Position numbers and translations under genes: made by a program
Shown here: piece by piece, positions 12,174 to 23,700 of the stretch
Layout: every line of letters starts with the position of its first letter
How positions within the stretch are numbered: the stretch's first letter is position 1
The notes under the pieces: generated by a model
The model's input: the letters and a program-made list of their open reading frames with translations, nothing else
What the model was told of the DNA's origin: nothing
Databases searched by the model: none
Assembly (NCBI RefSeq): GCF_026212465.1
Contig: NC_080059.1
Location: 14,593,805-14,657,804 of the forward strand
Length of the DNA: 64,000 bases
Direction of reading: 5' to 3'
DNA from: Amaranthus tricolor
Lineage: Eukaryota; Streptophyta; Magnoliopsida; Caryophyllales; Amaranthaceae

Positions 12174-12382
12174 ATCGTTAGCTTACAAAAACTAATTGAA
12201 AAAATATTTTTAAAAAGAAAAAGGAAACTTATATAGAAACTAAAGATTTCTTTTAAATTCTCCCGCAATTTAAAACCAACCCACCCATTTCCACATTTCA
12301 TCCCATCATCTTCTTTTTCCTCTGCTATTTAATCCATAACCACCCACAAATACCCAGTCCCCAGAAATAAAGCTCTTCAATA
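12174..12382 (+). promoter_or_regulatory. Promoter and leader of the GT92 gene
   Basis: A TATTTAA box lies at 12,326-12,332, about 50 bases before the ATG. It is followed by a C/A-rich leader (ACCCACAAATACCC...) and AATAATGGC around the start codon. Position and composition suit a plant core promoter; the transcription start is not proven. Confidence 0.45.
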
Positions 12383-14086
12383 ATGGCAGCAAAATCGAAA
12401 CAAAATATCTGCATCATCATTTTCACTCTAGCTTCTTTCGTTATTCTTTCGCATCATATATACCATTATGCCCATCAATCTCCTATCTCTCCTGATTTTG
12501 TTTTTCTTCCTCCATTATACCCAACTTCACAGCTGAAAATTTCATCACAGTCGATCTTAGTTCCTATTTCCTCTGATATTGTCTCTCCTCCGCCATTAAA
12601 CCTTCGAATTCCATCCGAATCGATTTTGATTCCAGATTGGGAAGTTTTGGTAATCGTGCCATATGAAATGAACCTAATTCCGCTACTCAACAACAATAAT
12701 ATTTTCTGTATTTACCCTAATAATGCAAAAATTAGGGCTAGTTTTTCTGGGTATTTGTCATATAATAATGGGTTTGCTTTTAAATGCGAATTCCCGGTCA
12801 GTTGTCGACGAAAACTGCCGTTTTTTCAACCGAATTTGGTTCAAATCGAGGGGAGAGAAAACGACGTCGTATATGATCATCAATTTCCTGCAAAACATCT
12901 CTTACGGTGGAACTTCATCTTATACGATTCATATACAACTGCAGACGACGTTGTTTTGTTTGTTAAAGGGATTAATAACCGTCAAGGAGTTAATAGAGCT
13001 CCGTCAGATTTCCGTTGTGTATTTGGTGATGATATTTTAACGGCTGTTAGGACTCCCGTCAGTTCGTCAATACAAGAGGTTTTCCGATGTCCTCGCCCGG
13101 AAATTAACGGAAGCCGTCCGATTAGAGTTAGTATTGAAATTTTGGAAAGAGATCAGAGGGTTGTGGTTATGCCAAGTGTTGCGAAGTATGTAGCAGATGT
13201 TAAGGGTACGATGATGAAAGAGGAGACAAAGTCGCTATTATGCGCTTGTACCATGGTGTATAATGTGGGAAAATTTTTGAGAGAGTGGGTTATGTTTCAT
13301 TCAAAAATTGGTGTGGAAAAGTTTATTCTGTATGATAATGACAGTATTGATGATTTACATGCTCAAGTTCATGGTTTGAGGAATGATGGGTTTGATGTTA
13401 GGATTGTTTATTGGGTTTGGCCTAAGTCTCAAGAGGCAGGATTTTCTCATTGTGCATTATATGCGAGCCGATTATGTGATTGGGCTGCGTATATGGATAT
13501 CGACGAGTTTTTTTTCTCGTCTATGTGGCTTGAGTCTTCTCAAGCTAAACCGCATATGTTGAGGTCGTTGTTACCTAGTGATGCTATTTTGGATCGAGTT
13601 GGTCAGGTCTCAATTCGTTGTAATGAATTTGGTCCATCGAACCAAACGGCACACCCAATTGAAGGGGTTACTCAAGGGTACACATGTAGAAGAAGAATGG
13701 ATCAAAGGCACAAGTCTATTGTTTACCTTCCTAGTGTGGATCATTCACTTTTAAATGTGGTGCATCATTTTAAGATAAAAGATGGGTATAAAACGGTTCA
13801 AATTGATACTAATCAAGCTATTGTAAATCACTATAAGTATCAAGCTTGGCCAGAGTTTAAGGCTAAATTTAGAAGACGAGTGTCTGCTTATGTTATAGAT
13901 TGGCAGAAAAATTTTAACCCAATGTCAAATGATAGAGCACCCGGGTTAGGGTTTGAGCCGGTTGAACCAAATGGGTGGCCTCAAATGTTTTGTGAAGTAA
14001 TAGATGTGAGAATGAAGGAGTTAATTAGGAAGTGGTTTGGGGTAATGAATCCACCATGGCATGGCAAAGTATATAATATCTTATAG
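12383..14086 (+). CDS. Glycosyltransferase family 92 (DUF23) protein
   Basis: Uninterrupted single-exon gene of 567 aa. An N-terminal hydrophobic segment (about residues 8-28, ICIIIFTLASFVILSHHIYH) looks like a type II signal anchor, implying a Golgi membrane enzyme with a lumenal catalytic domain. Residues ~80-275 form the stem and N-terminal region. The GT92 core starts near residue 283 (LLCACTMVYN, VGKFLREWVMFHSKIGVEKF, LYDNDSIDD). The DXD-type metal and nucleotide-sugar motif is MDIDEFFF at 371-378. GT92 members transfer hexoses, and in plants the related GALS enzymes extend pectic galactan. Which acceptor this paralogue uses cannot be read from sequence. The first ATG after the TATA box is used; an upstream stop excludes a longer N-terminus. 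Intact, with no sign of decay. Confidence 0.92.
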   Translation: MAAKSKQNICIIIFTLASFVILSHHIYHYAHQSPISPDFVFLPPLYPTSQLKISSQSILVPISSDIVSPPPLNLRIPSESILIPDWEVLVIVPYEMNLIPLLNNNNIFCIYPNNAKIRASFSGYLSYNNGFAFKCEFPVSCRRKLPFFQPNLVQIEGRENDVVYDHQFPAKHLLRWNFILYDSYTTADDVVLFVKGINNRQGVNRAPSDFRCVFGDDILTAVRTPVSSSIQEVFRCPRPEINGSRPIRVSIEILERDQRVVVMPSVAKYVADVKGTMMKEETKSLLCACTMVYNVGKFLREWVMFHSKIGVEKFILYDNDSIDDLHAQVHGLRNDGFDVRIVYWVWPKSQEAGFSHCALYASRLCDWAAYMDIDEFFFSSMWLESSQAKPHMLRSLLPSDAILDRVGQVSIRCNEFGPSNQTAHPIEGVTQGYTCRRRMDQRHKSIVYLPSVDHSLLNVVHHFKIKDGYKTVQIDTNQAIVNHYKYQAWPEFKAKFRRRVSAYVIDWQKNFNPMSNDRAPGLGFEPVEPNGWPQMFCEVIDVRMKELIRKWFGVMNPPWHGKVYNIL

Positions 14087-14484
14087 AAGTACTTCGTTAA
14101 TGGTCATACAAATGATTTTTTTTTTTTTTTGGTTATGCATAAATTGATGTGATTAATGAATTTTGAACGAAATCAAATACCATACATTGTATAGAGTTTA
14201 AAGTTATAAATGTATTGCATGTCTAAAAAAAAGGATGTTATAGGTGTAAATGTTTACTCTTTTGAAGATTTGATTTGATTCACCAAGTCTTTGGCTTCTT
14301 ATGTAAGAAATATATCTTGCTTTATAAAGATTATGTTCTTCAACAAATTTAAGGTAATATTGATTACACCGAATGGATGTATTCGACTTGTTCAGCAATT
14401 AATGCCAAAATATTAATAATTAATATGAAATCCACAACATGAATCACAATAAAATAAATATTAGTAAAATAGTTCAGTATAAGA
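14087..14484. other. 3' flank of the GT92 gene, non-coding
   Basis: AT-rich with a T-run at 14,117-14,131. It probably holds the 3' UTR and polyadenylation region. No ORF is supported. Confidence 0.45.
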
Positions 14485-15620
14485 GAATTTTACATAGTAG
14501 TATTACGCGAAATGCTTGTGGTAATGCTTTTTAAAGTTTTTTCCAAATATTAGCAACAAGGTTTTACTTTTAAAAATTTCATAGCAAAATCTGTTACAAA
14601 ACATCCGATTTCGTTAACTTTGATAATTTTTTATATTTTCTTTTTTAGTGTTTAATCGCATTAATTTGTTTTAAAAGAAAATATGCAAGTTTACTTTTTT
14701 GTATAAATTATCATGCAATTTATTATTTTTATTTGATTAAATTTATTTTACTTTTTTTTATTTGAACAAATAAGTACTTGTTTTGACCAAATTTCCGAAA
14801 AGTTATTCCATAAGTGCAATCGCAACATCAATGTGATTAGTAATGGTCAAAGGTGATTAGTGACCGTTGACCAACCCACATGACTTTTGACCAGTCTAAA
14901 TGACCGTTGACCATTACTAATCACCTTTGACGTCGTTTTAGCATTTTAACGTCATTTTTACCCATCATGATGATATTTTTCAAAAAAACGGACGTCACGA
15001 TTATCCTTATGTGATAACTCTTTTGAAAATCCAGTCGAAACAAGTACTTATTTACCTATTTTTCGGCACGTTGGTCGAAAATGATATATAACGTCGTATT
15101 TGCCCATCATAACGATATTTTTTCAGAAAACAAACATCGCAATTATCTTTATGGAGTAACTCTTTCGAAAATCCGGTCAAAACAAGTACTTAGTTTCTGA
15201 TTTTCCGGCACGTAGACCGAAAATGATAATTAACGTCGTTTTCACCCATTATAGCGATATTTTTCCAAATAAACAGACGTTGTTGGGGTAAATTTTTCAG
15301 AAATCTAGTCGAAACAAGTACTTATTTAATCAAACAAAAATAAAATCATAAATTTAATCAAATAAAAATAATAAATTCCATGATATTAACAAAAAAAAAA
15401 AGTAAGATTGCATATTTTCTCTTAAAACAAATTAATGTCGTTAAAACCAAAAAAAAAGGAAATTCTTAAAAAAATATAGTTAAGGGAATTGGATGTTTTG
15501 TAATGGATTTTGCTACGCAATTTTTTAAAAGTAAAATCTCGTTGCTAACATATGAAAAAAACTTTAAAAAGTGGTGCTATTAGCGTTTCGCTTAACCACA
15601 ATGCTACCATGTAAAATTTC
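14485..15620. mobile_element. Long-terminal-inverted-repeat element (foldback / MULE-MITE type)
   Basis: Arms of roughly 270 bp (14,485-~14,770 and ~15,345-15,620) are imperfect reverse complements. Outer ends are GAATTTTACATAGTAG on the left and ATGCTACCATGTAAAATTTC on the right. The middle holds tandem repeats and no ORF. I could not identify a convincing target duplication. Long arms with a repeated core suit foldback or Mutator-like non-autonomous elements. Confidence 0.7.
14948..15340. repeat. 142-bp tandem repeat, ~2.8 copies
   Basis: Units start with AACGTC(A/G)T at 14,948, 15,090 and 15,232, an exact 142-bp spacing. They share CCCATCAT, GATATTTTT and GAAACAAGTACTTA blocks; the third is truncated. 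A local inverted repeat around TGGTCAAAGGTGATTAGT (14,847-14,935) precedes them. Confidence 0.85.
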
Positions 15621-17299
15621 TATTATTTATACTTTAATTTTTCTTGCTAAAATTTTTTGTCACAATTTTTAGCTTTATTTTTTTATATATACGTTTTAAA
15701 TACTCATAGTGAAATCAAATAATAGAAACATTTAAACTTAACTAGTTGTGGGACCGCGTGTTTATAATGCAATATTATACATTTTAATTAATAATAATAT
15801 AAAATGACTTTCAATACGTTACAAGATGTGAAAAATGCAAAGACGGAAGGTGTATGAGTAATAGTAGGCTATAACATTGAAGTAAAGCATTAATGCATAT
15901 GGAAGGCAAACCATAGAGCTAATTGGCAACCCTTAACAATTGTAACACTACAAAAACAATGATAGCCTTGAAAGCAGATCAAGATTCCTCCTATTACATG
16001 TCAGCACTGAATTATATAAATTTGTTGTTTTATTGTTTGTTAAAGGGTTGGTGAAGAGAAAAAGGTATATTTGAGAATTAAATTCAAGACTTTTAATTAT
16101 AAAAAATTACTCTTATTTATTCACCTTAAGAGTCCCATTTGACTTTTTATGAATTTTAAGGAGAGTCAAAAGTGAGACTCTAAGGGTAGGAAAGAGAGTG
16201 GTATTATGGATTTTTAATGTAAGGGAAGAAAATTAGTATGGGTAATGAAGGGTATAAATGAAAATAAGATAAAGCTACTAAGGGCATAACAGTTAAAAAC
16301 CATCCAAAAATAGAAATTGGACAATTAAGGTGACTTAACCATAAAAAAAAATGGGACACATAAGCTGAATAGGAGGGACTATATTTGTTTGAAGTGATCG
16401 GTGACAAAGCCCAATGCGCTTGATATACAAAGTAGCAACGAAGTACAAAGAACATTCACAGAAAAAAAAAAAGTACTTGCGGGGAAGAAGTAACCATCTT
16501 ATTTTAATAGTCTAAAAAGTTCAAATATGTGAAAAAAAAAATTTTAAAAAAAAGTGATTTAAAATGGAGATATAAATGGAAATGAGGTAAATTCAACGAA
16601 TTAAATCTAAAATGATTATTAGACTAATTCTTTGGAACGGAGTAATAAATAATAAATTGATAAGAAGACGATCTAAATGGCCCTTAATAATGACAAGGTA
16701 TTATTGTATGAATTTATCTGAAAGATTAACGAATATGAAATGGTAAAACAATATTAATACATACTTCACTTTATGAAGTAGAAAATAGTAGAAAAATAAA
16801 ACAAGAAAAGAATACAATACAATGGCAAGTGAATGTACAAGAGACTCTGAATATATGTACAATTGATAATCACACTATAATTCACCAAAACTAACCTTCC
16901 TTTGATAAACCAAAAATATTTTTTTGTTTATATGAGTAACTATAGTATTTAACATTGTGAGACTTAAGTGTAAATGTTTGTTTTATTTTAAGAAAATGTG
17001 AATCGTTATAACTCAAAGTTAAATGATGTAAGGAAACTGTTCACATAATCCTTTTATTTTGTTGTTGATAGAAAGACTTGTGTTATTGTTGAATTAACGA
17101 TTATAATTGGTGTTGAATGAGTTGGGTACGTGCTAGAAATAATTGAAAACTTATAGTGAATGGATGATAGTGATTACTTTGGCTTTTAGCTGGTATGACA
17201 AAGTAGATAAGTGGATTTATTAGTTCTACTCCTAACTTATATAGGGGCCCAATTCATAAGAGGAAGGTAGAACTTTAGTTAGGTGACTTTTGTGACTTT
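15621..17299. other. Intergenic, AT-rich, no gene seen
   Basis: No supported coding region. A 20-bp stem at 16,126-16,144 / 16,164-16,183 and terminal-like phrases (GGAGGGACTATATT at 16,372, GGAACGGAGTAATA at 16,632) suggest remnants of small DNA elements, but no complete element can be bounded. Confidence 0.4.
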
Positions 17300-19040
17300 T
17301 GGTCGTGCAGTGACGCTTACAGATACGTACACGCAGTAATTAATTATCATATTTATCGTTTCAAAGTATTATCAATATTTCATGATTATATGATTATAAT
17401 TCTAGAGCGCCAGAAAGTAAAATATGCCAGCGAATAGTCATAATAGTGATATAGGCAAGTAGAATGAAAGTATTAGGAGACTATGAGAACAGATTTCTAA
17501 ATAGTAGAGAACGCACCATGGTTGTGTGGTATCAAAGTGATTTCCTACTTATTGAGCCTTGATTATGATTAGTTGGCGTGACTCAACTGGATTATGTCCG
17601 GTTGATTTAGCAATCCCCTAGGTGAGATTTGACGGGATCACCGTAAGGGGGGTATGAGGATACTTTTGTCATTAGGCGCCGGATGGCCGATACCGCCGCT
17701 TGACCGAGGTGTTACCATGCGGGCCTTGCAAACCCCAATATGGTGGCCTCCTCACTGGTTTAGTACCTCAGTGTGTTAGTTTTTCCCGAAGGTAGGACCC
17801 GAGAGGGTCAACTAGAGGGGGTATGAGCTCATACTTTGCCATGGGCACCGGATGGCCGACAATGCCCTTGGTCGTTTCACTATGCTATGAAGTGGAGAAA
17901 AGATCCACAGATAGAATGTTACTCATCGATAGAATGTTTATTTATTCATAGAAAGCGTACACATTGATAGAAGATTTACTCATTGATAGAAAATTTATTC
18001 AATGATAGAGTAGTTTATGCTAGTGAGAAGAACGCCTAAGTTAAGTTACCTCAAGGGAGTTATCAGTCCCAAAGATGGACTATGATCACACTTACTTTAA
18101 GATAGACAAGCTCTATAAGGTCATGTGCTAGGTAGTCTGTTAATGCCTTGGTTGAGTTGATACTACGCGTGTTTTGCAAGAGTTTATGTTTTGAGAAGAG
18201 GAGTGTGAAGACCTGCATTCTACACCAAGAACACATTGTTCGGGTTGGAAAGAACGTAATGAGATTAAGAAGTATAAGTGGACGATAAACGATTACTATC
18301 TGTGCTTGTGTCTTATGAAATCATCTTATGTTGTTGTATAAGATAATGTTATCTAGTAGTTGGCTTTATTATATTTGATGTTAGTTACTGACGTGTACAT
18401 GTTTGTGTTTATGTTTGATTGTTGATGACTTTCTATGATTGTCCTGCTATGACACATTGGCCTTTAGTCTAATGTCGAGCAGCAGGAGGATCATAAACAG
18501 GCATAGCAGGTATTAGAGCTTCTTTTGCATTGCCTTGCATTGGGGGAGAGTGATTAAGGCGAAGCATAACCTATATCATATCGTTATCTTTCAATTTTGT
18601 AGCTCTTGTTTATCTTTTGTAAAATTTGGTTGTATATGTTTTGTTATGAGGTCTTGTGTCCTCCCTTGTATATTTGTATTTCCGCTGCGTAGTTTATAAC
18701 TTTTTATGGTTTTAAGGAGTTAAGTCATTTTAAAACGCAAGCATTGACACTGGAACCACGATCCATGCTTGTCATGTTGATTTGAGAAGCCGACGACGAA
18801 TCATTCCGCCATGATATAGTTTTGATAGGCCGTTGATGCCTTTACTTTATTAGATTCTAAATAACTTTTGTTTTTCTACAAAGGCGCACAGTTTTAAAGC
18901 AGATGCTGCCGAAATTTCCACTGACTTTTTAAAATTTTATTATTATTTTATTTATTTTATTTTAATGTAACACCCAAATTTCCTCCCGTCCTTCACGGTT
19001 TTGGTTTCGTACAAGACGTCTGAAATTCAGGGGTGTTACA
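17300..19040. mobile_element. LTR-retrotransposon remnant
   Basis: Non-coding, moderately GC-rich blocks (17,560-17,880) contain two diverged copies of a GGATGGCCGA phrase. A run of GATAGAA-type short repeats lies at 17,905-18,012. The segment ends at 18,966-19,040 with TGTAACACCC ... GGGGTGTTACA, the end structure of many gypsy LTRs. No gag or pol is visible. It abuts the mariner coding sequence at 19,041, so it probably inserted there. The left boundary is not determined. Confidence 0.45.
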
Positions 19041-19610
19041 AGTGATAGTATGTTTGTTGTGTCTTAGTGAGATACAATAGTTTCTCATCTATGTGTACAA
19101 TGTTTTACATGTCATTGAATCTAAAGTTGATTCCCTCATCATCTATAATGAAACTAGAAAGATAGAACATTAACCTGTCAAGCTTGTGTTTGTCGTTTAG
19201 CAGTGGTTTGATTGCATTGGTGTGCTTTCTTATGATCTTCTTTTTCTTCCATCTCCATATTGTGTTTTGACTTACACCTATTGCTTTGGCAACAGCAGCT
19301 TGAATTGTATTTTTAGCCTTTTCTAGGCTCTTAAACTTTGTGTCATCAAAGATGATTTGTCCCCTTGACTTCTTCCCAACCCTTTTATTGTTTACATTTA
19401 TAGGGAATGATTTTTATTGTTGTTGCTGTTTGACTTGGCTCCATATTCTTGAAATGGTCTTTCTACTAACTTTATACTTTGTTGACATATCCCCCATGAT
19501 CCCATGTGCTTGCTTACCTTTATTGTTGACAGGTAAAAGCAACTCATGCATTATTTGTTTACTACTATAGTTGTCTAATTCCCTTGATTTTTCATGTTAA
19601 TTGAAGTTTA
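19041..19610 (-). pseudogene. Mariner-like transposase, N-terminal half
   Basis: Minus-strand reading from about 19,610 gives RELDNYSSKQIMHELLLP. Two helix-turn-helix blocks follow (KYKVSRKTISRIWSQVKQ and AVAKAIGVSQNTIWRWKKKK), then RKHTNAIKPLL and NIVHIDEKLLYLTKT, the first catalytic-Asp motif of plant mariner (VHIDEK). Stops interrupt it after VKQQQQ and at FNDM*NIV. It ends abruptly at 19,041, where TGTAACACCCC of an LTR begins on the same strand. The C-terminal half is absent, so it is a truncated, inactive copy. Confidence 0.75.
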
Positions 19611-20500
19611 AGCAATGAATGAAGTTAAAAGTGTGGTTTCATTAATTGTGGTTATCCCTTTTATAATGTTGTTCCCATCATGTGTTGATTCTGTTTTGGC
19701 TGACGCTAAAGTGCTCTAAATTGTATGTTGATTGATTTTTTTGGTCTTCCTGGTGCCAAAGATAAAATTTGTGAACTTTACAACTTTTAAGCTGTTGTGT
19801 ATTTGGCATCACATGTTTTGGTTTTGGCTGTGTGTTTGATTTCTAATTTGGCTGTGAGTATCTATTTTGTGAAATTAACAATCCATTTGGAAAACATTTT
19901 TGAATTTACATGGCTTTACTTAAATCAGTTCTCTTTTTCCTGCAGGCATCAAAAAGATTTGAGCTAATAATTGACATCATTATAATACAAAAGCACAAGT
20001 CGAGGTCATTACATGTTTAAACTAAAACTTGCGTTCCTACACTCTACTCGGCACTCAAATGAGAGGATTTACTATTTTCATCATTTCAATAATGGATGGG
20101 GAAAAGGGAAATTATGGGGTCGATTTCCTTTGTACAAACCACACCCTTCGAATGTTCAGAGATTTTGGAGGTTAAATATAAGCTTTTACTTCTCAATTCA
20201 AACATCCCTACATTCCAAACCATTGCTATCCAAACTCCATCAAATAAGCTCAAGAAAGTGTCATTGTCAGCCAGCAGAATACGATCACGATTTGAATTTA
20301 CATCATGGATGCACATTGCGCACCCATTACCGTGACTTGGCTTGGCTTTCTCCCTCAAGTAGGACATAAACACCGTGACTCCAAGCTTCTCGCACTTAAA
20401 CTTGTGAAACTGCCTCTTTCAATTTACAATAAAAATCAATACAAGACTGGCTATTTGCGTTTGCAGTTTCTGGTTCAGTATTTACACCAGCAGTAGTCAG
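19611..20500. other. Non-coding or unassigned stretch
   Basis: A minus-strand reading near 20,420-20,090 is open (about 95-110 codons, containing VTVFMSYLREKAKPSHGNG), but I recognise no domain. It may be 3' UTR or an unrecognised fragment. Nothing else is supported. Confidence 0.3.
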
Positions 20501-20513
20501 ATATCTATTCTAG

Positions 20514-20735
20514 AACTGTGCCATCGGGCTCCTCTTTAGTAACCTTGGCGTCAAATGGGAGTTGATTATAAACAGGGTTAGAAAGGGAACTGGGCATTTG
20601 TAATGGATGCTTCACCTTTGCTTTTGTTGTTATCTAGCCACCTGGACTGTGTTGCTGTGATTGATATGTATATTTTGTAATAGAATCTATATCAACCATT
20701 TCATCATGGCCTGAACTTTTATCAATCAAAGAATC
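20514..20735 (-). other. Possible C-terminal FANCJ exon with an in-frame TAG
   Basis: The reading [21 protein letters not shown] is followed by TAG (20,634-20,636), then stays open ([16 protein letters not shown]...) to a second TAG near 20,514. The best donor of the preceding exon (after 21,046) leaves phase 2. That phase fits only a weak acceptor at 20,716 and not the stronger-looking TTGTAG at 20,736. The true transcript end is therefore unresolved. Confidence 0.4.
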
Positions 20736-23700
20736 CTACAAGCATATTAGAAGTTTAAAGTCAGCACTCAGTTATTTTTATCAATCAAAGAATCCTACAA
20801 GCATATTAGAATTTTAAAGTCAGCTCTACTCAGTTATTTTTTCCAGCTTATATGTTAGTATTGACTTGTTAGTTAAAGCACCAAGTTTATAAAGGTGTTT
20901 AATCTGTCATTCTTTTTAATCACAATGAACAAAGTGAAATAGAAAAGTGCTTTGAAACAGATCAAATGAGAACTACAAACTGCACATAAGCTCATTGCAT
21001 TTCTGCTCAGTGCATACACAACTACAAGAGGTTCTGATAAAATACCTCTCTCTTGTGGTAGACAAGTCTTTAACTTCCAAACGATCATAGTAAAAGAGTA
21101 TCTGCACAAAAAAAATGGAACATTGACATTAAAACCGAAAGAAAAGTTAAAAACACAGAAATAGGTTACATGCAGATTTTTTTAATAAAATTATTAAAAA
21201 GTATGTGATATGTTCATCGTCGATTGGATCAAAAATGTTTAGTTCTTTGGTTTCAGACAACAACAAATAGTAATGTCTTTTTAAAAGACGCACACTTCTT
21301 ATTGATGTAAACCTACAAATGATGCCTAACTTTATTTCAAATTTAGATGAGCCAATTCTACCATTGTTTTAATAGTAGTTAAAGTTAAGAATTTGACAAT
21401 GACTTTCAAACCTTGTCATTGGGTCAGCCCGATAGAGATGATCAAACTAGGGCACATCAAGGAAACCTATAACTATGGTCATCACTCATCAGGTATATGA
21501 TAGTACCAAATATCCCTACCAAGTACCAGCTATCTGCTTAGATATTAAATAATGTGCTAAAAGTCCTTACCTTACCAATCAACTGAATGTTTGATGCATC
21601 AGCAGCCATGATCTGCACTCCTAAACAATGATTAGGAGAAATACAAAAAGGGCAAAAAATGGAATTGTATACACATCCATCTTCTTGGCACCAGATACCT
21701 TGCCCTGGAATATTTGTGCAATTCCTCTGATAAAGTCGCTGATCCACTGACAAACTATCAACTATCAGAACTGGGACAAGGGATGGTGAACTCTGCAGAC
21801 TTTGTTTCTTATTTTCATTAGAAAGACTAGACAAGATGTATTTTGATAATGAAGTCAATACACATGAAATATATGAGCTTCTTCCAGGAAGACCTAATGA
21901 GTTTCTGCAGAGTGAGCAAAATATGTGCAATCGTTGATCCAAACAGAAATTGCCACAATTCAAATATATATCACGAGGTTGAATGCTTGGCTTAAGTTCA
22001 CATGCTGAGAAGTTCACATTTGATTCAACTTTTGGTGTTTGATGGGAACTCTCATTTAACACTGAGTAATCCATCGTTCTATTATTTTGAAATTTATCTG
22101 CTGTCACCATATCAAATTTCATCTTTGGGATGGATTTCATCTGTTGGGAATTATACATTATCCTTCTTTTCTGTGCATGAGAATTAACACTCAAATTTGC
22201 TGATGACTCTATTTCCTTGATTAATCCATTTGTTTCTTCTCTGCCATTCCTTTCTGGAGTCATATCAATACATGTCACTTTCGAAGGAGATTCAGCTGAA
22301 CCTGTTAAGGACATGTGAGTTGCTTGATCAAACACAACAGATGTCTGAACTAAGGTAGAGTGAGAAATTTCCTCATTCATGGATGCCACAGGACATGGTA
22401 CACAATAGTTTTCAAGTGAAAGAGCCTCCTTGACGACAGAAAGCTCTAGCCTTTCTTCACAAGAAGGCACACAAGGAGTTCCACAGCAACTGAAAACAAA
22501 GGAAACCATGTAAGTGATGCTATTTTCAGAAATTATGTACCTCAACAGTCAACATGTAAAAGAGCAAACGGTTTTCACTAGAAACAGAAGTTGATAAATC
22601 ATTCGTGAGCCAAGAGAACATGGTATAGAAAATAATTTTCTTAGAACATTTATTCAAGTAAAAACAGAAGCAATTGCACAATTGAGGTTTGCAAAAGGGA
22701 ACAAGAGTTCAACGTGGCTTCAGTATCAGCAACCCAACTATAGAGCTGCACAGTACAGATCTTTGAGCTCTTTTAGTAAGAGCTAATTATCACCTTCTTC
22801 AACAGTCAAAAACCAATTTCTGTAAGAAACAAATTCAGATGGTGGGTTACTAAAAGTTTTTGATTTCCCAAAGGTACATGTTATATCAAAACCTATTAAG
22901 ACAAGATTTTTTCAATAATCATAATGCCATCAAGAATGGCCACAATACCAAGGGAAGTAGGACAGGAAATCGTTATATTTATCAATGGAAACAAAATCCA
23001 TGCTCTAATATGTGTCAGGACTTGAACCTTGAAATCCATCCATATTAGTTATTAATTGATGATTACAGAGAGCTAGGTTTCTTAATCCTTTTGCACATTT
23101 CAAATAGAACATAGAACACAGAGCACACAAGAATCACCTCATATCCTCCCCACCATCACATTTTGCATCATTCTCTTTCTGGGTGTCAGTATTCTCTTCA
23201 AGTGGTGAAGATTCCTGAATCCCCTTGTAGCTTAGAGATCTTACTGTCTTATAATAAGAGCTACCACCAGTTCTGTGTGATAGACAATGAGAGAGTCCGG
23301 GAGACGGCATGATCATGCTGCCAGAACTCAATCTCTCTTCTCCGACTTTTGGTTTGATCAATTCCCGACTTTTAACTTTTATTGATCTTTTTACAGAATT
23401 ATCAGGTGGAATAATTTCTGAATTGGTAATAGAATCTTGTGGTTTACAGGCATTGCCAACCCTCTCCTGCAAAATGCAAAATTTTAGAACTTCAAGGAAA
23501 AAGAAAATAGAAACATTAAGTGGACATCATATTAGTGTGCAAGAAAGAGAAGATAAATCATGAAGATGAAGGTTATTGTATAACCTTAATGCTAGAGAAG
23601 AATGATCTCAAACCCTCAACCGATGTCTCGAAGTTCTCAAATGTTCTAATTGATTTCCTAAGCCACTTTGAAATGTAGATTGTATTTCTTTCCTCACGAA

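Noticed and set aside
15938..19040. A 3.1-kb LTR element starting at TGTAACACTAC (15,944)
   Set aside because: The flanking 5-mers (ACAAT or similar versus AGTGA) do not match and no supporting LTR features join the two ends.
20086..20373. 95-codon minus-strand ORF as an extra gene or FANCJ exon
   Set aside because: No recognisable domain and no phase-consistent splice to FANCJ; left unassigned.
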